Program-made: the position numbers and the translations under genes
Origin: Acheta domesticus
Lineage: Eukaryota; Arthropoda; Insecta; Orthoptera; Gryllidae
Assembly (NCBI GenBank): GCA_031308135.1
Contig: JAHLJT010003187.1
Location: 1-64,000, forward strand
DNA: 64,000 bases
Direction: 5' to 3'
The notes under the pieces: model-generated
Told to the model about the DNA's origin: nothing
Seen by the model: only the letters and a program-made list of their open reading frames with translations
The model's database searches: none
Shown here: positions 10,650-21,739 of the stretch, piece by piece
Numbering within the stretch: position 1 is the stretch's first letter
Layout: every line of letters starts with the position of its first letter

Positions 10650-13595
10650 ATTATTTAATTAATTAATGTTTTATTTTATTAGTGAATATATTTAATTAGT
10701 TAATAAGAGCAAAGAAAATATTGTTAAATGTGTAATTCTTCCATTTAGATAAATACAGAAAGTTTTGAAAAGGGGATTGCAAGTGTTACTAAACAAAGGA
10801 AGATTGCAATGTGTTAATGATGTGTGAAGTGTTGAATTTTTTATAAAGCTGGGAAAGGAGGTTGATGCTAATGTTTTAACTTTCATTTGTAATGTAATGA
10901 TTTCATGTATGGCATATTCCTCAAAAACAATTGTGAAGGAAATATAAACATTTATTAGACTGTAATTAAGAAAACGTGTACGTGAATCGATAGTAACAAG
11001 ACAGAAGAACAGCGCGCCGCGGAAAGCAATATTTTGACGATTTTGAAAACACATTGGATTTAGTAATTTTGAAATAAAATCTGACAAAACAGTTAATTAG
11101 AAATTAAATAAAAAAACATTGTAGTCTTTGTTTGAACACGATCGGACGACGGGTTCATTTAAATTTCGAATGTGAAGATTTGGAGAAAAGTTCCTGTGAC
11201 GTGTCAGATACAATAAAATGAATAGCAAAATTTTATGAAGGAACCTTAATTAGGCGACGAGAGGCGTTGTAGATCGTCGTATCTAAATTTAATAAAATTA
11301 TAGAAGACCTAAAAAACTTAAAGCACGCTGAGTTAATGATTTGAAGAAATATTACATGTTAATAATATCAAAAACAAGTGACGAATCGGTGTATGATTTC
11401 GACGGAGAAATTTAGCATTTTCGACATGTTAAGTATCAAAAATATCTGTTTTGGCAATGAAACTCTAACATTGAGCGAAAGCGCTAATAAATAGACGCAT
11501 AGTCATGTTAAAATGACTCATATTGTGAATTTTAGAAAATTTGGTAAAACAATGGAAATACAAGAATGAAATTCGCCGGCATTTTGCTATCACGAGGTGA
11601 CGTGGTGAATCGCCGTGATTTTGAGAACACTTCCGAGTCAGAGCTTGCGTCGAATCCACGTTTAATGATTTTGGGATTTTGGAAATTGGACTTAGAACAT
11701 TTTTTTATTAAGCGGTGCAGAGCAAATGGACGGATGAATGTATAGTGAAAACAGTTACTGACGCGGTGAATAGTCAAAGAAAGAAGAAGTTTTATTTTTG
11801 ATTTGCGCTTCGAAGTCGTGATCGGGCAGATCTAAACTTTGTGGAGGACATGTTTTGATGAAGAAAGTCGGCGGACGCGGAATTGGTGCGTGCTGACACA
11901 TCGGCGCGTGCAACTGGGTACGCAATTGGCGATCGAGTTGGCAACGACGCCGTCTCGGCAGAACTCAACAAAGGGCAGTGTCCGCAGTTGTTTGCGTAAT
12001 AGTCAAGCTAAATATTTTTTTTTATAGATCGAGAATTCTTAGGTAAATTAATACAAACTTTGACAAGTCCATTGAAGAAATACTGAAAGCTTTAAGGAAC
12101 AATGCATGCAAATTATTGCTAAACAAAGTGATGTAAAATTTTAATATCATTTTATTCTCAGAATTTTAATTACGTACGTACGAGGGAAAATTAAATAACA
12201 TTTTTGGCAAAGAGATATTCCTGAGTAAATAAAAACAGAAATCAGCTGATTATTATTAACATTTGAATGTTATTGTATTTCATGTGTTAACGACGTTACC
12301 AAGCATAAGTGTGTTTATGTAATGTTACATTGTTGCATCGTGATTAAGTAAGGGCTACAGAGAACGAGAATTTCATGTTTGAATGAATAAATAAGACAAA
12401 AGGGAACGGAATTAGAAAGTTCTCTCTTTATTGCAAAGATGTGTTATTATTTTTCATTAATAGACAACCTGTGCATGCTGCAGTATCAGACGTAGTTTAC
12501 AGGTATTCCCGTACGGGGCCAGCCACGACCTACGACAAAATAATTTCTGTAACCTCGTAACAGAATAAACCGTAGTGATTTGACAGAAAATAATGAGTTT
12601 GTGTCGCGGTGGGATCATAACACGGGGCCATTCGATAAGATACATATATAAATATTATTAATAAAACGGTTACAGTGGCAGTTAAAGATGAGAGTAAATA
12701 AATGCAGTGGTCATAGTAGTCACGGTCGTACCGTACTGTATCCCATAACCGCTACATATATATTAATTAAACGGTTGCAGTAAATTTGAATATTCTTAAA
12801 TAAATTAAATTAAGGAAGTGAAAATTGTGAAATTTTGGCACTTGGTTATAAATTACTTTTTGTACTTTACAATTTCAATCAATAACTATAGATGAATTGC
12901 ACTGATGAGTTATGTATTTTATCAATTGGAATCAAGAAAAAGCACTCAATATTTTTCAAATAATTTTAATTTTTGATTACAGAATAAATGTATGAGTAAT
13001 ATCTACATTGACTATGCTAAATGTTTATACATGTATTAATGTATGTGGGTATAATTTACTTCCATTCAGTAAAATGTGATCAGACTTCTGACAATAAATG
13101 CGCTTTATATTCATATGAGTTTTTATTTTTGTAATCATCCATGCACGGCTCTCCCTTGATCGAACTATCTGGAAAGTTATATAGTGTATTTAACACTTGC
13201 CTCTAAGAAGTAGTAACCAGAGAGTATGTATGGTAACTATGCAATGAAAACATTGTAACTTCATCTCAAATTTTGTGATAGAAAACAAATTATTGATGAA
13301 ATATAATTGTGGAAAGATTCTTTAGTTTTCTGTTAAGTCCAAATATAGTGTTGGTAGATTAAAGAAATATAAATATACAGCACTTTAAAGTAAACTCAAA
13401 ATTTGGTTTTCGACATTAGTAGTTCAAGTATTGTCGGTAAAATTAGTTACTTGGTTTCGCAGGATTTAATGCTCCTAGACTGGCCTGTATATAGTGTCTG
13501 AATAAACACTCCTGCCTGCGTTCCAGTCTCACTCGCGTAGTCGGGGCGTCGCGACACGGCTAGTTTCAACAAGCGGTGGCCCGTTACCTGGTTTC
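10650..13595. other. AT-rich region without recognisable genes
   Basis: Only short shadow ORFs occur. A modestly GC-rich patch at about 11830-12000 ends at a pyrimidine-rich stretch and TATAG, which could be an exon/intron-like border but has no recognised protein. A segment at 12480-12640 has more even composition and is unexplained. AATAAA with TATATAG lies near 13485-13505, followed by a GC-rich stretch ending CAACAAGCGGTGGCCCG, which resembles the end of a retroviral-type LTR with a primer site. No matching second LTR was found, so I do not call it. Confidence 0.35.
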
Positions 13596-13599
13596 CTCG

Positions 13600-13658
13600 G
13601 CCTTCTATGTGTGACGTCACGCGAGAGCGTCCACGGCCTGTGAATCTAGGTGGTGTTG
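13600..13658 (-). repeat. Inverted repeat, right copy, flanking the P-like pseudogene
   Basis: Complement of 6396-6464: CCTGTGAATCTAGGTGGTG at 13637-13655 and TGACGTCAC at 13612-13620, with GCCTTCTA at 13600-13607. Spacing differs slightly from the left copy, as expected for old diverged repeats. Confidence 0.6.
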
Positions 13659-13997
13659 CTCCGCTTTACTCTTTGCATCCCGCTGCCCTCCCAAGGTCGC
13701 ATTGCGAAAGAATGGCCTTCGATGTTTGTTGGGCGGTACTTTTTCGTCATACTGAGAAGTGGATTACCGATTTTGTCGCCCATAGGCCAATTAATATTGC
13801 CACCCTAGCACAATTAGGCCGTATTTTGCATACACTAAATAAAAAGAAAACGATTTATGATAAAAATGTACACCAAGTCAAACATTTTTCCTCTTTTAAT
13901 AAATGCAGATAAATAAGACAATATAGAACTTTAAGGAAAATGGATAAACTTACAAATCTAATCTTCCTGGACATTTGACAACTGTGCCTGATCTGGT

Positions 13998-14740
13998 TTA
14001 GGTTACATTTGATTTCTCACCAATCTCAGCAACAGGTTGTCTATTGTCACAGCTATTCTGATTAATATCAATCGCTGAACTGGTACTAGGAACAATATTT
14101 CCAATTTCTGACAAATTATCATCAGGTACTTCTGATAATTCTGGCACAAATGAGTTTAATGAATTTTTTAAATCAATTCTATTTCCACAAATCATTTTTT
14201 GATTTCTATCCTTAATTAAATAAGAATGAGGATTAAAATGATTTTCAACAATTTCTCCACATTCCCACAACTTATTCAAATAATTGTATACATTTACCTT
14301 TGCTCCTGGTTCGAAGTCATATAAATTTTTAGCACACTTATCATAATTTTTATAAACATCTTGTCTCTGGTTCAACTTATCAGATACATAATTATTTATT
14401 TTAGTCGAACGTAATTCTGCACCAAGACTACAGTTTCTACTCATTAATAACTCAGCAGATGAGAAACCAATATACTTTAATGACGAGTTTCTATTTGCAA
14501 TAAAGCTACTAAAACATCAGTTTTATCATGTAATGAATTTTAAACTATATTTTTACATATTCCTACATCTTTTTCAGCTTAACCATTAGACTGTGGGTAA
14601 TTCGGGCTTCCAAATGATAAATTAAACTTCCATGCAATAGCAACATTTTTTATTACTGCGCTATTAAATAGTACGTTGCCAGCAACGACAATATCGACAC
14701 TACCATAGGTGGCCAAAATTATTTTTAATGCTTCTAATAC
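13998..14740 (-). pseudogene. Ty3/gypsy-type integrase remnant (3' end of pol)
   Basis: On the minus strand, about 14660-14580 reads WKFNLSFGSPNYPQSNG, a stop, then AEKDVGICKNIV. The SP-x-YPQSNG-x-AE motif is the last part of the retroviral-type integrase catalytic core. After a stop and a frameshift near 14500 the text continues as GFSSAELLMSRNCSLGAELRS and an open piece of 148 residues (14444-13998) with KNYDKCAKNLYDFEPGAKVNVYN, which matches the integrase C-terminal region (the family form is roughly L-x2-GDKV). The element would have inserted LTR-retrotransposon cDNA. No protease, RT or LTRs were found nearby, and the internal stops make this an isolated remnant. Confidence 0.75.
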
Positions 14741-14834
14741 AGAATTTTAAAATTCCATCAGCCATATGGCTAGTTGGCAGACCACAAGCCCCTAGCGCCT
14801 TCTTGTGAGACTGATCCTGGGCAAGCGTATCGGG

Positions 14835-15976
14835 CATTTTCAAAATTTTCTCAAAAACGGCTCTAAATATTTTCTTTAAATTTCTTGTATTAATAGAGTA
14901 AAATACACTTATTAAGGTGGCATAGGTTCGATTTTCACGGATTACTCTGAAGTTTCGAAAATTGCAAGAGTTTGAATTTTATTCGGCGTCTTCCTCCAAC
15001 TACAAAATTGCAGATAGAGATTTTTTTAAAATAAAATATGTTGTCCAAAGTGAGTTCTCTCATTATGGCCATGTACATTTTTTTGAAAATTTTTGTACAC
15101 TTCGCGCAACATTGCGTGTAATACGTGCAATTACAAAAAATACAAAAACAAGATTTCCTCAAAAACGGCTCCAAATTTTTTCTTTAAACTTTTGGTAGGG
15201 ATAGTGGTAAATGTACCCTATGAGATGACAAACTCCATATCGCTCTATTCTACCTCTTGAAAAATTGCAAAAATGTATTTTTTTTTACTTGTCTCTCACG
15301 TAGTTAATATTTACATTAGCGGCGATTTTTTTACATTATTAACAAGTCAAGTAAAGTTTCTCGAAAACAACCGTTTTCTGTGAAAACTAGCTCAAAATTC
15401 CGCAATTTCAGAAACGCTCAAACGCCATTTTCTAATCAGTCAGACATCTTTTAATCTCCAATGAAGTAACGGATAGTGCTAATTACACTCTTTAATATGA
15501 CGTAAAGTTTATTTGAGTTTTTTTTTGTTTTCAAAAATCATATAAATGTAATGTTTTTGAAAGGTCTCTCACATCTTTAATACGCACATTACCGGCAATT
15601 TGTACAGATTATTATATTTGTGGATGTACGTGCTTCAAATAACTTCAAATAAAGTATTTTGAAAACTCAAAAATTTTCTGTGAAAATGAGCTTCAAATTT
15701 CGTATTTTTAGTAGCGCTAAAACGCAATTTTCTTTGAACCGGCACATAAATTTTAAAAGAAAATTGCCATTAGGACTAGGTTTTTGTGTTCTTTAGTATT
15801 CTAAAATTAATATTTCCGTTCTACCAATAGGAAACCGAAAAATTACGAAAATGACAAAAAATGTACTTTTGGCAGCGTAAAAGGCAGCTGGCAAGAAAGA
15901 GTTTGTGGCAATTCCATGTAGCTAGCGAAGACCCAAGAAAATGAAAACTAATACGGGGAAGTCTGTGCCATTCTGA
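14835..15976 (+). repeat. Dispersed AT-rich repeat, right arm of a large inverted repeat
   Basis: Complementary in order to 5690-4640. The same family occurs at 27860-28320 (outer part, sharing CTGTGCCATTCTG at its end) and at 35160-35760 (inner part). It begins abruptly near 14835, so the inner 280 bases present in the left arm are missing here. No coding content. Confidence 0.7.
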
Positions 15977-15979
15977 AGC

Positions 15980-17290
15980 ACCACTTATTATATTTTTAAT
16001 CTGTAATTATTCTTTATTCTATATTACACGCTCAAGAAAGTAAAAATTCAAAATAGAAGAAGTGTTCGTGAGGACAAAATCGCTAAATAACCGGAAAAAA
16101 CTATTTCTAAAACGGACGATGGACAGTTATAAATAAATATTGACGCCGCTGTAAATGATACTCAGGAAAGTTTACTCAACAAAATGTACTCAAAATCACT
16201 ATTGCTCTTGCAAAAAAAAGTTCTCAACTGGAGATAGAATCAGAAAGTTACTTACGACTTGCAAAATTGATATTGGCGCTTTCATGGAGGTACAAGAAAA
16301 GACTATTAGAGATTTTCAATAAGAGCAATTAAAGTACAATGTAGAAATTATTTCTAATTCTTTGCGTAGTCCACTTCCAAATACCACAATGATAGAACAA
16401 TAAATCAAACATCAGAAATAAAATTCAACAATCAGACATCTTGTAATCTCCAATGAAGTTTGTGAAAAACTGTCACTCTATGATTCAAAATTGTTACAAT
16501 ACGAGAAATATCCAATGCTGTCTCAGACGATCATTCCCAGTACTTGGAGCCAGTGTGTTCTTCCTGAACGTAAACAGAAATTATTTGTGCTATTTGTGTG
16601 TTTTTTAAAGAAATTGTATCGAATTTTGAGAATAAACTGAATTGTTAGGTAGCTGAGGTGAGGGTTACATATTTTATTAATATTCAGAAACATTAAGAAT
16701 GTAAGTTATTTATTTACTACGTGAAGATAATTAGCATGGATGGTTCTTAAATAAATAAATCAGTCTCATCTTTAAATAACCCTGAAGGTTATATGTGATA
16801 AACCAATTTTTTTGTGAAAGATGTACCACAACTTCCAAGGTTTGTTGTGAAAAGAAACCTTCAAAAGTATAAGAAACCAGCTTTGCAAAGAAACAGTTTC
16901 CTTGCGTGTGACGAGAGCGCAGATTTAATAACGATCATTGACATAATTTGTGAACATTTTTTTATCAGAGGTCGTGAAGAACATTGTTGCTGTTTCTAAA
17001 GAAGTAATGGAGATGCCTAAATACTTGAATTCAATGCCTGTAAGTCGAAAAGTTCTGTGTTTGTAATGCGGATCTCCGTATATTTGCGTGCAGCAGCAGA
17101 TCGAGGAATGGTCGGCGAGCAGCGCGCCAGCGGTCAGTAGCGGAACTTTTGGCTATAACAGGGAGGTCAGAGCGCAGAGGCTTTTAATGCATACTCACGA
17201 GCTATGGTTGAGCACCTATTTTCCTTGTACGAAAAGAATTGAGAGTGTGTGACTGTTAGCAATGCAAAAAATTCAAGTCAGTTCGTTTAG
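15980..17290. other. Unassigned AT-rich stretch
   Basis: Small open pieces occur, for example at 16814-16999, but I recognise no family. Sequence near 16260-16400 has codon-like periodicity with several stops and may be an eroded transposon exon; I cannot name it. No RNA gene is seen. Confidence 0.3.
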
Positions 17291-17295
17291 TTGCA

Positions 17296-17298
<3 letters not shown>

Positions 17299-17344
<46 letters not shown>
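17299..17344. repeat. (TA)n microsatellite
   Basis: About 22 consecutive TA units directly precede the GC-rich island. Confidence 0.95.
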
Positions 17345-17345
<1 letters not shown>

Positions 17346-17347
<2 letters not shown>

Positions 17348-17945
17348 AACGAACGTGAATTTCACGTACTCGTGTGATGAAATCAATCAGCCAAAACATT
17401 GACTAAATTGATTTTCGGCTAGTTGGTCGTGCGAGATTCCACCGCCCGCTCGCGCGCGCCGCCGGGAGCCGACGAGTTTTCTTATCGGTGGCCGGGAGGG
17501 GTGGAGAAAGGGGCAAATCTTATCTCAGCAGTGACGTGGCCAGAAGAGGGGAGAAAGGGGTGTGCGGCACGACGGGAGAAAGTTGTTGGACACGGAGGTG
17601 TGCAGTTAGTCGGGAGAAGGGCGTACGGGACGCCGAGAGAGAAAGCTACTAGAACCGTAAGCAGTAGGTTGGAAGCTGACGGTGTGGATGCGAACTCAAG
17701 TTAGCGAGAAAGGAGAGGCTTGTGTCAGTGGTGGCTAGAATCACACGGCAGAGGCACGATCGACGGAGGCGTGTGGTCTTGGAGTACGTGGTTACAGAGA
17801 GAACACGCGCTTAGGCCCATGACAGAGTGTCGGCAGCCGCATTTTCTTCGCTGTGAGTCTTGCGCTGGTGGCGAACGCCACGGCCACCCAATAAAGGTCG
17901 CTATTCAAGATAGAATAATTTTTGTTTATGACACTACAAAAGTAA
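17346..17945 (+). other. GC-rich island, possible solo LTR or 5' exon
   Basis: A sharp rise in GC and CpG compared with both flanks. It begins TGTAACGAACG directly after the (TA)n run and has AATAAAG near 17891, then a T-rich stretch and GACACTACA. That layout (TG start, poly(A) signal near the end, CA end) fits a long terminal repeat of about 590 bp, but no target duplication or second copy is visible. Alternatively it is a promoter/first exon with a donor at CAAAAGTAAGG (about 17936-17946). Two ORFs of 93 and 76 codons lack known domains. Confidence 0.3.
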
Positions 17946-18110
17946 GGTGAATTTGGAATCGACTATGGAATGCAGGTTGATGCATTGTTCCGGTCGTTCA
18001 ATGTCGGATTGTTTTTCTTTTGGCCACTAACATTCTTGCTTAATGACTGATATACCCGTCCCATTGGTATATTTCGTAGTCACTGTGTACTGTTATCAAA
18101 AGATATTTGA

Positions 18111-18543
18111 AGTAACGTGTCTTTCTTAGGGGAGAACACCATTGATTTGTGAGAGAATCTTGTTATGTTAATGAAATGCAAGTGCAGTTTCTGCTTCAAA
18201 AAAGAAAATGTTGATGATAGCGTTAAATCCAAGTCAAGTTATAAAACACATAGTGTTATTTATGAATAATTAAAAGGGTATGAAAATATATTTGCTATGA
18301 ACTGCTGAAGAATTTAAGTGAACAGTAATGTGTCTTTCTTAGGGGAAAACATCACTGATGTGTGAAAGAATCTTATGTTAATGAGATGCTAGTGCGGCTT
18401 TGGCCTTTTTTTTTAAAAAAAAGAAAAAGTTTCGATTATAGTGTTAAATTCAAGTCAAGTTATAAAAACACCTTGTACTGTTTATGAATAATTAAAAGGG
18501 TATAAAAATATATCTGATATAAACTCTTGAAGAAGTTAAATGA
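18111..18543. repeat. Two-copy tandem duplication, unit about 215 bp
   Basis: Copy 1 (18111-18323) and copy 2 (18324-18543) share, in order, GTGTCTTTCTTAGGGG, the GAGAATCTT block, the AAGTCAAGTTATAAAA block and ATGAATAATTAAAAGGGTAT. Copy 2 has a longer T/A homopolymer. No coding content. Confidence 0.85.
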
Positions 18544-18544
18544 A

Positions 18545-19230
18545 CTTAAATATCTCAAAATATTTATTGAAACTGGGATGCCTGTTGAGTAGAAATAAAA
18601 CATATTTTCAATTTCAACCAAAGGTGTAGGTTGTAATAAATGTTAATTTTTGCATTTATGTAATGAACAAACACGTTTAATTTGCTTTCAAGTAACTTTT
18701 AGTAATATTCTGTGTTTCCCAAAATTATTTATTCATTTCAATTGCATGCGAAATATATCTTGGTAATTGCAATAATTTCTTGCAAGAAATTACTAATGAA
18801 TGATTATGCAGTGCATGTTGAAGGACGGTTAACTGCAATTTTTGTAAACAGAAAGCACTACGACATTTTGTCGTCCGAAATGCCTGGGCTCTTCCCTCTG
18901 AAGTAACTTTATGTGCACTCATCTCCCCGGAGATCTCTTTTATTCATTTTGTCACAGAAGACATTGCTAGGATTCTAATTTGTGCCAACTTTAAAATTCA
19001 TAATTTTGCAGTTAATTATCCTCTTCATTTTTTTATGCTGTTAAAGGATTTTTGTTTGTTTTCTATTTTATGGCCAATGTTGTCATTCTGTAATTTTGTG
19101 TTTGCTTGCTACGCGTATCCAATTACATGTTGTTTCTGTGGTCACGACTTTGTTTTCTTTCTTATTTGAAATCTTCGGATGAGCCACGATCCCACTAGAA
19201 TCCCCCCTGAAACCGACGTCAGTTTCGGTT
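18545..19230. other. AT-rich non-coding stretch
   Basis: Short ORFs on both strands only; nothing recognised. Confidence 0.3.
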
Positions 19231-19232
19231 AC

Positions 19233-19252
19233 AATATATATGTATATATATG

Positions 19253-19296
<44 letters not shown>

Positions 19297-19313
19297 CGCG
19301 CGCGTGTGTGTGT
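19233..19313. repeat. Compound microsatellite: TATATG, (GT)n, (GC)n, (GT)n
   Basis: The run changes from TA/TG through about 13 GT units to about 8 CG units and back to GT. It is alternating purine-pyrimidine throughout. The Cys/Val/Ala-rich ORFs here are translations of the repeat. Confidence 0.95.
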
Positions 19314-19314
19314 A

Positions 19315-20300
19315 AAACAGGATGTTTGTATGTATATAAGAGCAAAAGTCCGACACGGTTGGCATCTCCACGAAAGTTGGCACTTCTACGTGTTTTTCAC
19401 CGAGAAAGTTAATTCTGTTGTAACTACATGAGGCGCTACATATTCACGTGAAATGCAATCTGCAACACACACTGCAGCATTTTGAATCTATATCGTTAAA
19501 TAACTTCTAAACGAGGCGTTCAAGGGCCTTAAAAACTAAAATTTTCCTAAACATCCTATTACATTTTTGCTGGTACGGCGATTCCCAATTTCACCTCACC
19601 TGCTCAGAGACGTGCAGAGTCTGCAAGTAAATGTGAATGAGAGAGACAGAGCGGCAGAGACACACAGACAGTGACAGGGTGAGGGACAGACAGTGAAAAA
19701 CCGATATGGGAGGGGAAAGAGGGAGCCGAAGGGCAGAACGTCTGCCGGGTTTTCATAGTATTTTCTATGTACACGGGACCGAAATGTCTTGTTCTACAAA
19801 TGTTGCTCAACTAAGGCTTTTTTCCCCTTCTGGATCTCAAGAAAATGTGCTGAGATAATCTCCTCCTCCATACACCACATAGCTTTAACTGTTTGACCAA
19901 ATAAATAAATAAACATTAATGAAGTTTTTCGACTGTTTTGATCCGTGTGTTGATAAGAAAATTTCACCCTCCTGTGAAGAACTCACAGGTGGGATAGAAT
20001 GTTTATCAAATGAAGCTCACGTGATACAGCAAACTTGTCATTTGAATGCCCGTCATCTTAAATATTAAACAATGAAAAGGATTTTTACAAAACATGGTGC
20101 GTTGTGCTTGTGAGTAAATGCCCTTCGCTGGACTGAACAATTAACACGTCTTTTATCAGTGAAGGTGCGCAGGAATAAATGTTAGCTCCACTTTCGGTGT
20201 TTTCATACAAATAACCGAATACTTTTCACAAAAATGGTAATTCGAAATGTGAGAGCCCGTGTGGCTACGCAACGTCCCCTGTTTACGGAACGTCATTTGA
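19315..20300. other. Non-coding stretch upstream (plus side) of the zinc-finger exon
   Basis: Contains a purine-rich GAGA/CAGA patch at 19635-19700. Since the zinc-finger gene is on the minus strand, this interval would hold its 3' UTR; a minus-strand poly(A) signal may be given by TTTATT-type sequences near 19900, but I cannot select one. Confidence 0.3.
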
Positions 20301-20309
20301 ACACTGACA

Positions 20310-21706
20310 TCACACTGGAATACTGTGGGCGCGTATGTGATCATCAAGGGCCCGCTTCTCACGAAATCTCTTCTCACAGATGGAACACTGGAAATGTTTC
20401 TCACGAGTGTGGGTGCGCATGTGCTTATTCAAGGTTCCTTTCTCAGTGAAGATCTTCCCACAGATGGAACACTGGAATGGTTTTTCACCAGTGTGGGTGA
20501 ATATGTGCGTATTCAAGCTTCCTTTTTGACTGAAGGTGTCCCCACAGATGGAACACTGGAAATGTTTCTCGCCAGTGTGGGTGAGCATGTGACTTGCCAA
20601 GTTTCCTTTTCGAGTGAAGGTCTGGTCACAGATGGAACACTGGAATGGTTTCTCACCAGTGTGGATGAGCATGTGCTTATTCAAGTTTCCTTTTTCAGTG
20701 AAGGTCTTCCCACAGATGGGACACTGGAAAGGTTTCTCACCAGTGTGGGTACGCATGTGGGTATCCAAGGTTCCTTTCAAAGTGAAGGTCTTCTCACACA
20801 TGGAACACTGGAAAGGTTTCTTACCAATGTGGGTGCGCATGTGCCTATCTAAGGTTCCTTTCCTAGTGAAGGTATTCTCACAGATGGAACACTGGAAAGG
20901 TTTCTCACCAGTGTGGGTGCGCATGTGATTATCTAAGTGCCATATACCAGTGAAGGTCTTCTCACAGATGGAACACTGGAAAGGTTTCTCACCACTGTGG
21001 GTACGCATGTGGGTATCCAAGGTTCCTTTCAAAGTGAAGGTCTTCTCACACATGGAACCCTGGAAAGGTTTCTTACCAGTGTGGGTGCGCATGTGCCTAT
21101 CTAAGGTTCCTTTCCTAGCGAAGGTATTCTCACAGATGGAACACTGGAAAGGTTTCTCACCAGTGTGGGTGAGCATGTGACTAGCCAGGCTTCCTTTTTG
21201 AGTGAAGGTCTTCTCACAGACGGAACACTCGAAAGGTTTCTGACCAGTGTGGGTGCGCAAGTGCCTATCCAAGTTTCCTTTTGCATTGAAAGTCTTCTCA
21301 CAGATGGAACACTGGAAGGGTTTCTCATCAGTGTGGGTGAGCATGTGCATATTCAAGTTTCCTTCTTGACTGAAGGTCTTCTCACAGATGGAACACTGGA
21401 AAGGTTTCTCACCAGTGTGGGTGCGCATGTGATTATCTAAGTGCCATATACGAGTGAAGGTCTTCTCACAGATGGAACACTGGAAAGGTTTCTCACCAGA
21501 GTGTGTGCGCATGTGCCTAAGCAACTTCCCCCTTCTACCCAACGTTTTCTCGCAGATGGAGCACTTGAAAAGTTTCTCGCCGTGGCTGCGCGTGTGTGGA
21601 TGCGTGGTCTGGTTGGTGACGCTTCTCTTATGGATATAATCCACATCTGCACTTTGGCTCTCTAGGATCTGCATTATGCTGTCCTCTGAAGCGAAACTCT
21701 CGCCAT
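20310..21706 (-). CDS. C2H2 zinc-finger protein, last exon (15 fingers)
   Basis: An open frame of about 465 codons holds a short N-terminal piece (DGESFASEDSIMQILESQ) followed by 15 tandem C2H2 fingers of 28 residues joined by TGEKPF-type linkers, ending RAHSIPV and a stop. Such proteins bind DNA in the nucleus through the residues at helix positions -1, 2, 3 and 6. No ATG precedes the frame here. Instead the minus strand reads TTTTTTGTTGATAG before 21706, a good splice acceptor, so this is probably the final exon of a longer gene with its upstream exons beyond 21.7 kb. Finger 7 has Gly for its first Cys (base 21059). Fingers 6-7 and 9-10, and 2 and 8, are near-duplicates, showing recent internal duplication. 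Plus-strand ORFs over this span are antisense shadows. Confidence 0.9.
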
Positions 21707-21720
21707 CTATCAACAAAAAA
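21707..21720 (-). promoter_or_regulatory. Splice acceptor of the zinc-finger exon
   Basis: The minus strand has a T-rich tract then GATAG ending at 21707, in front of a frame that remains open but lacks an ATG. This decides that the exon does not start with a translation start. Confidence 0.6.
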
Positions 21721-21739
21721 CGTATCAGACAAATTCAGA

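Noticed and set aside
13441..13590. LTR end plus primer-binding site belonging to the gypsy remnant
   Set aside because: The LTR-like end is on the plus strand while the integrase is on the minus strand, and no second LTR was found.
17346..17950. Protein-coding gene in the GC-rich island (ORFs of 93 and 76 codons)
   Set aside because: No domain, and composition explains the open frames. Left as a possible LTR or 5' exon.
20325..21665. Several plus-strand ORFs (up to 175 codons) over the zinc-finger exon
   Set aside because: They repeat with the 84-base finger period and are antisense reflections of the finger codons.
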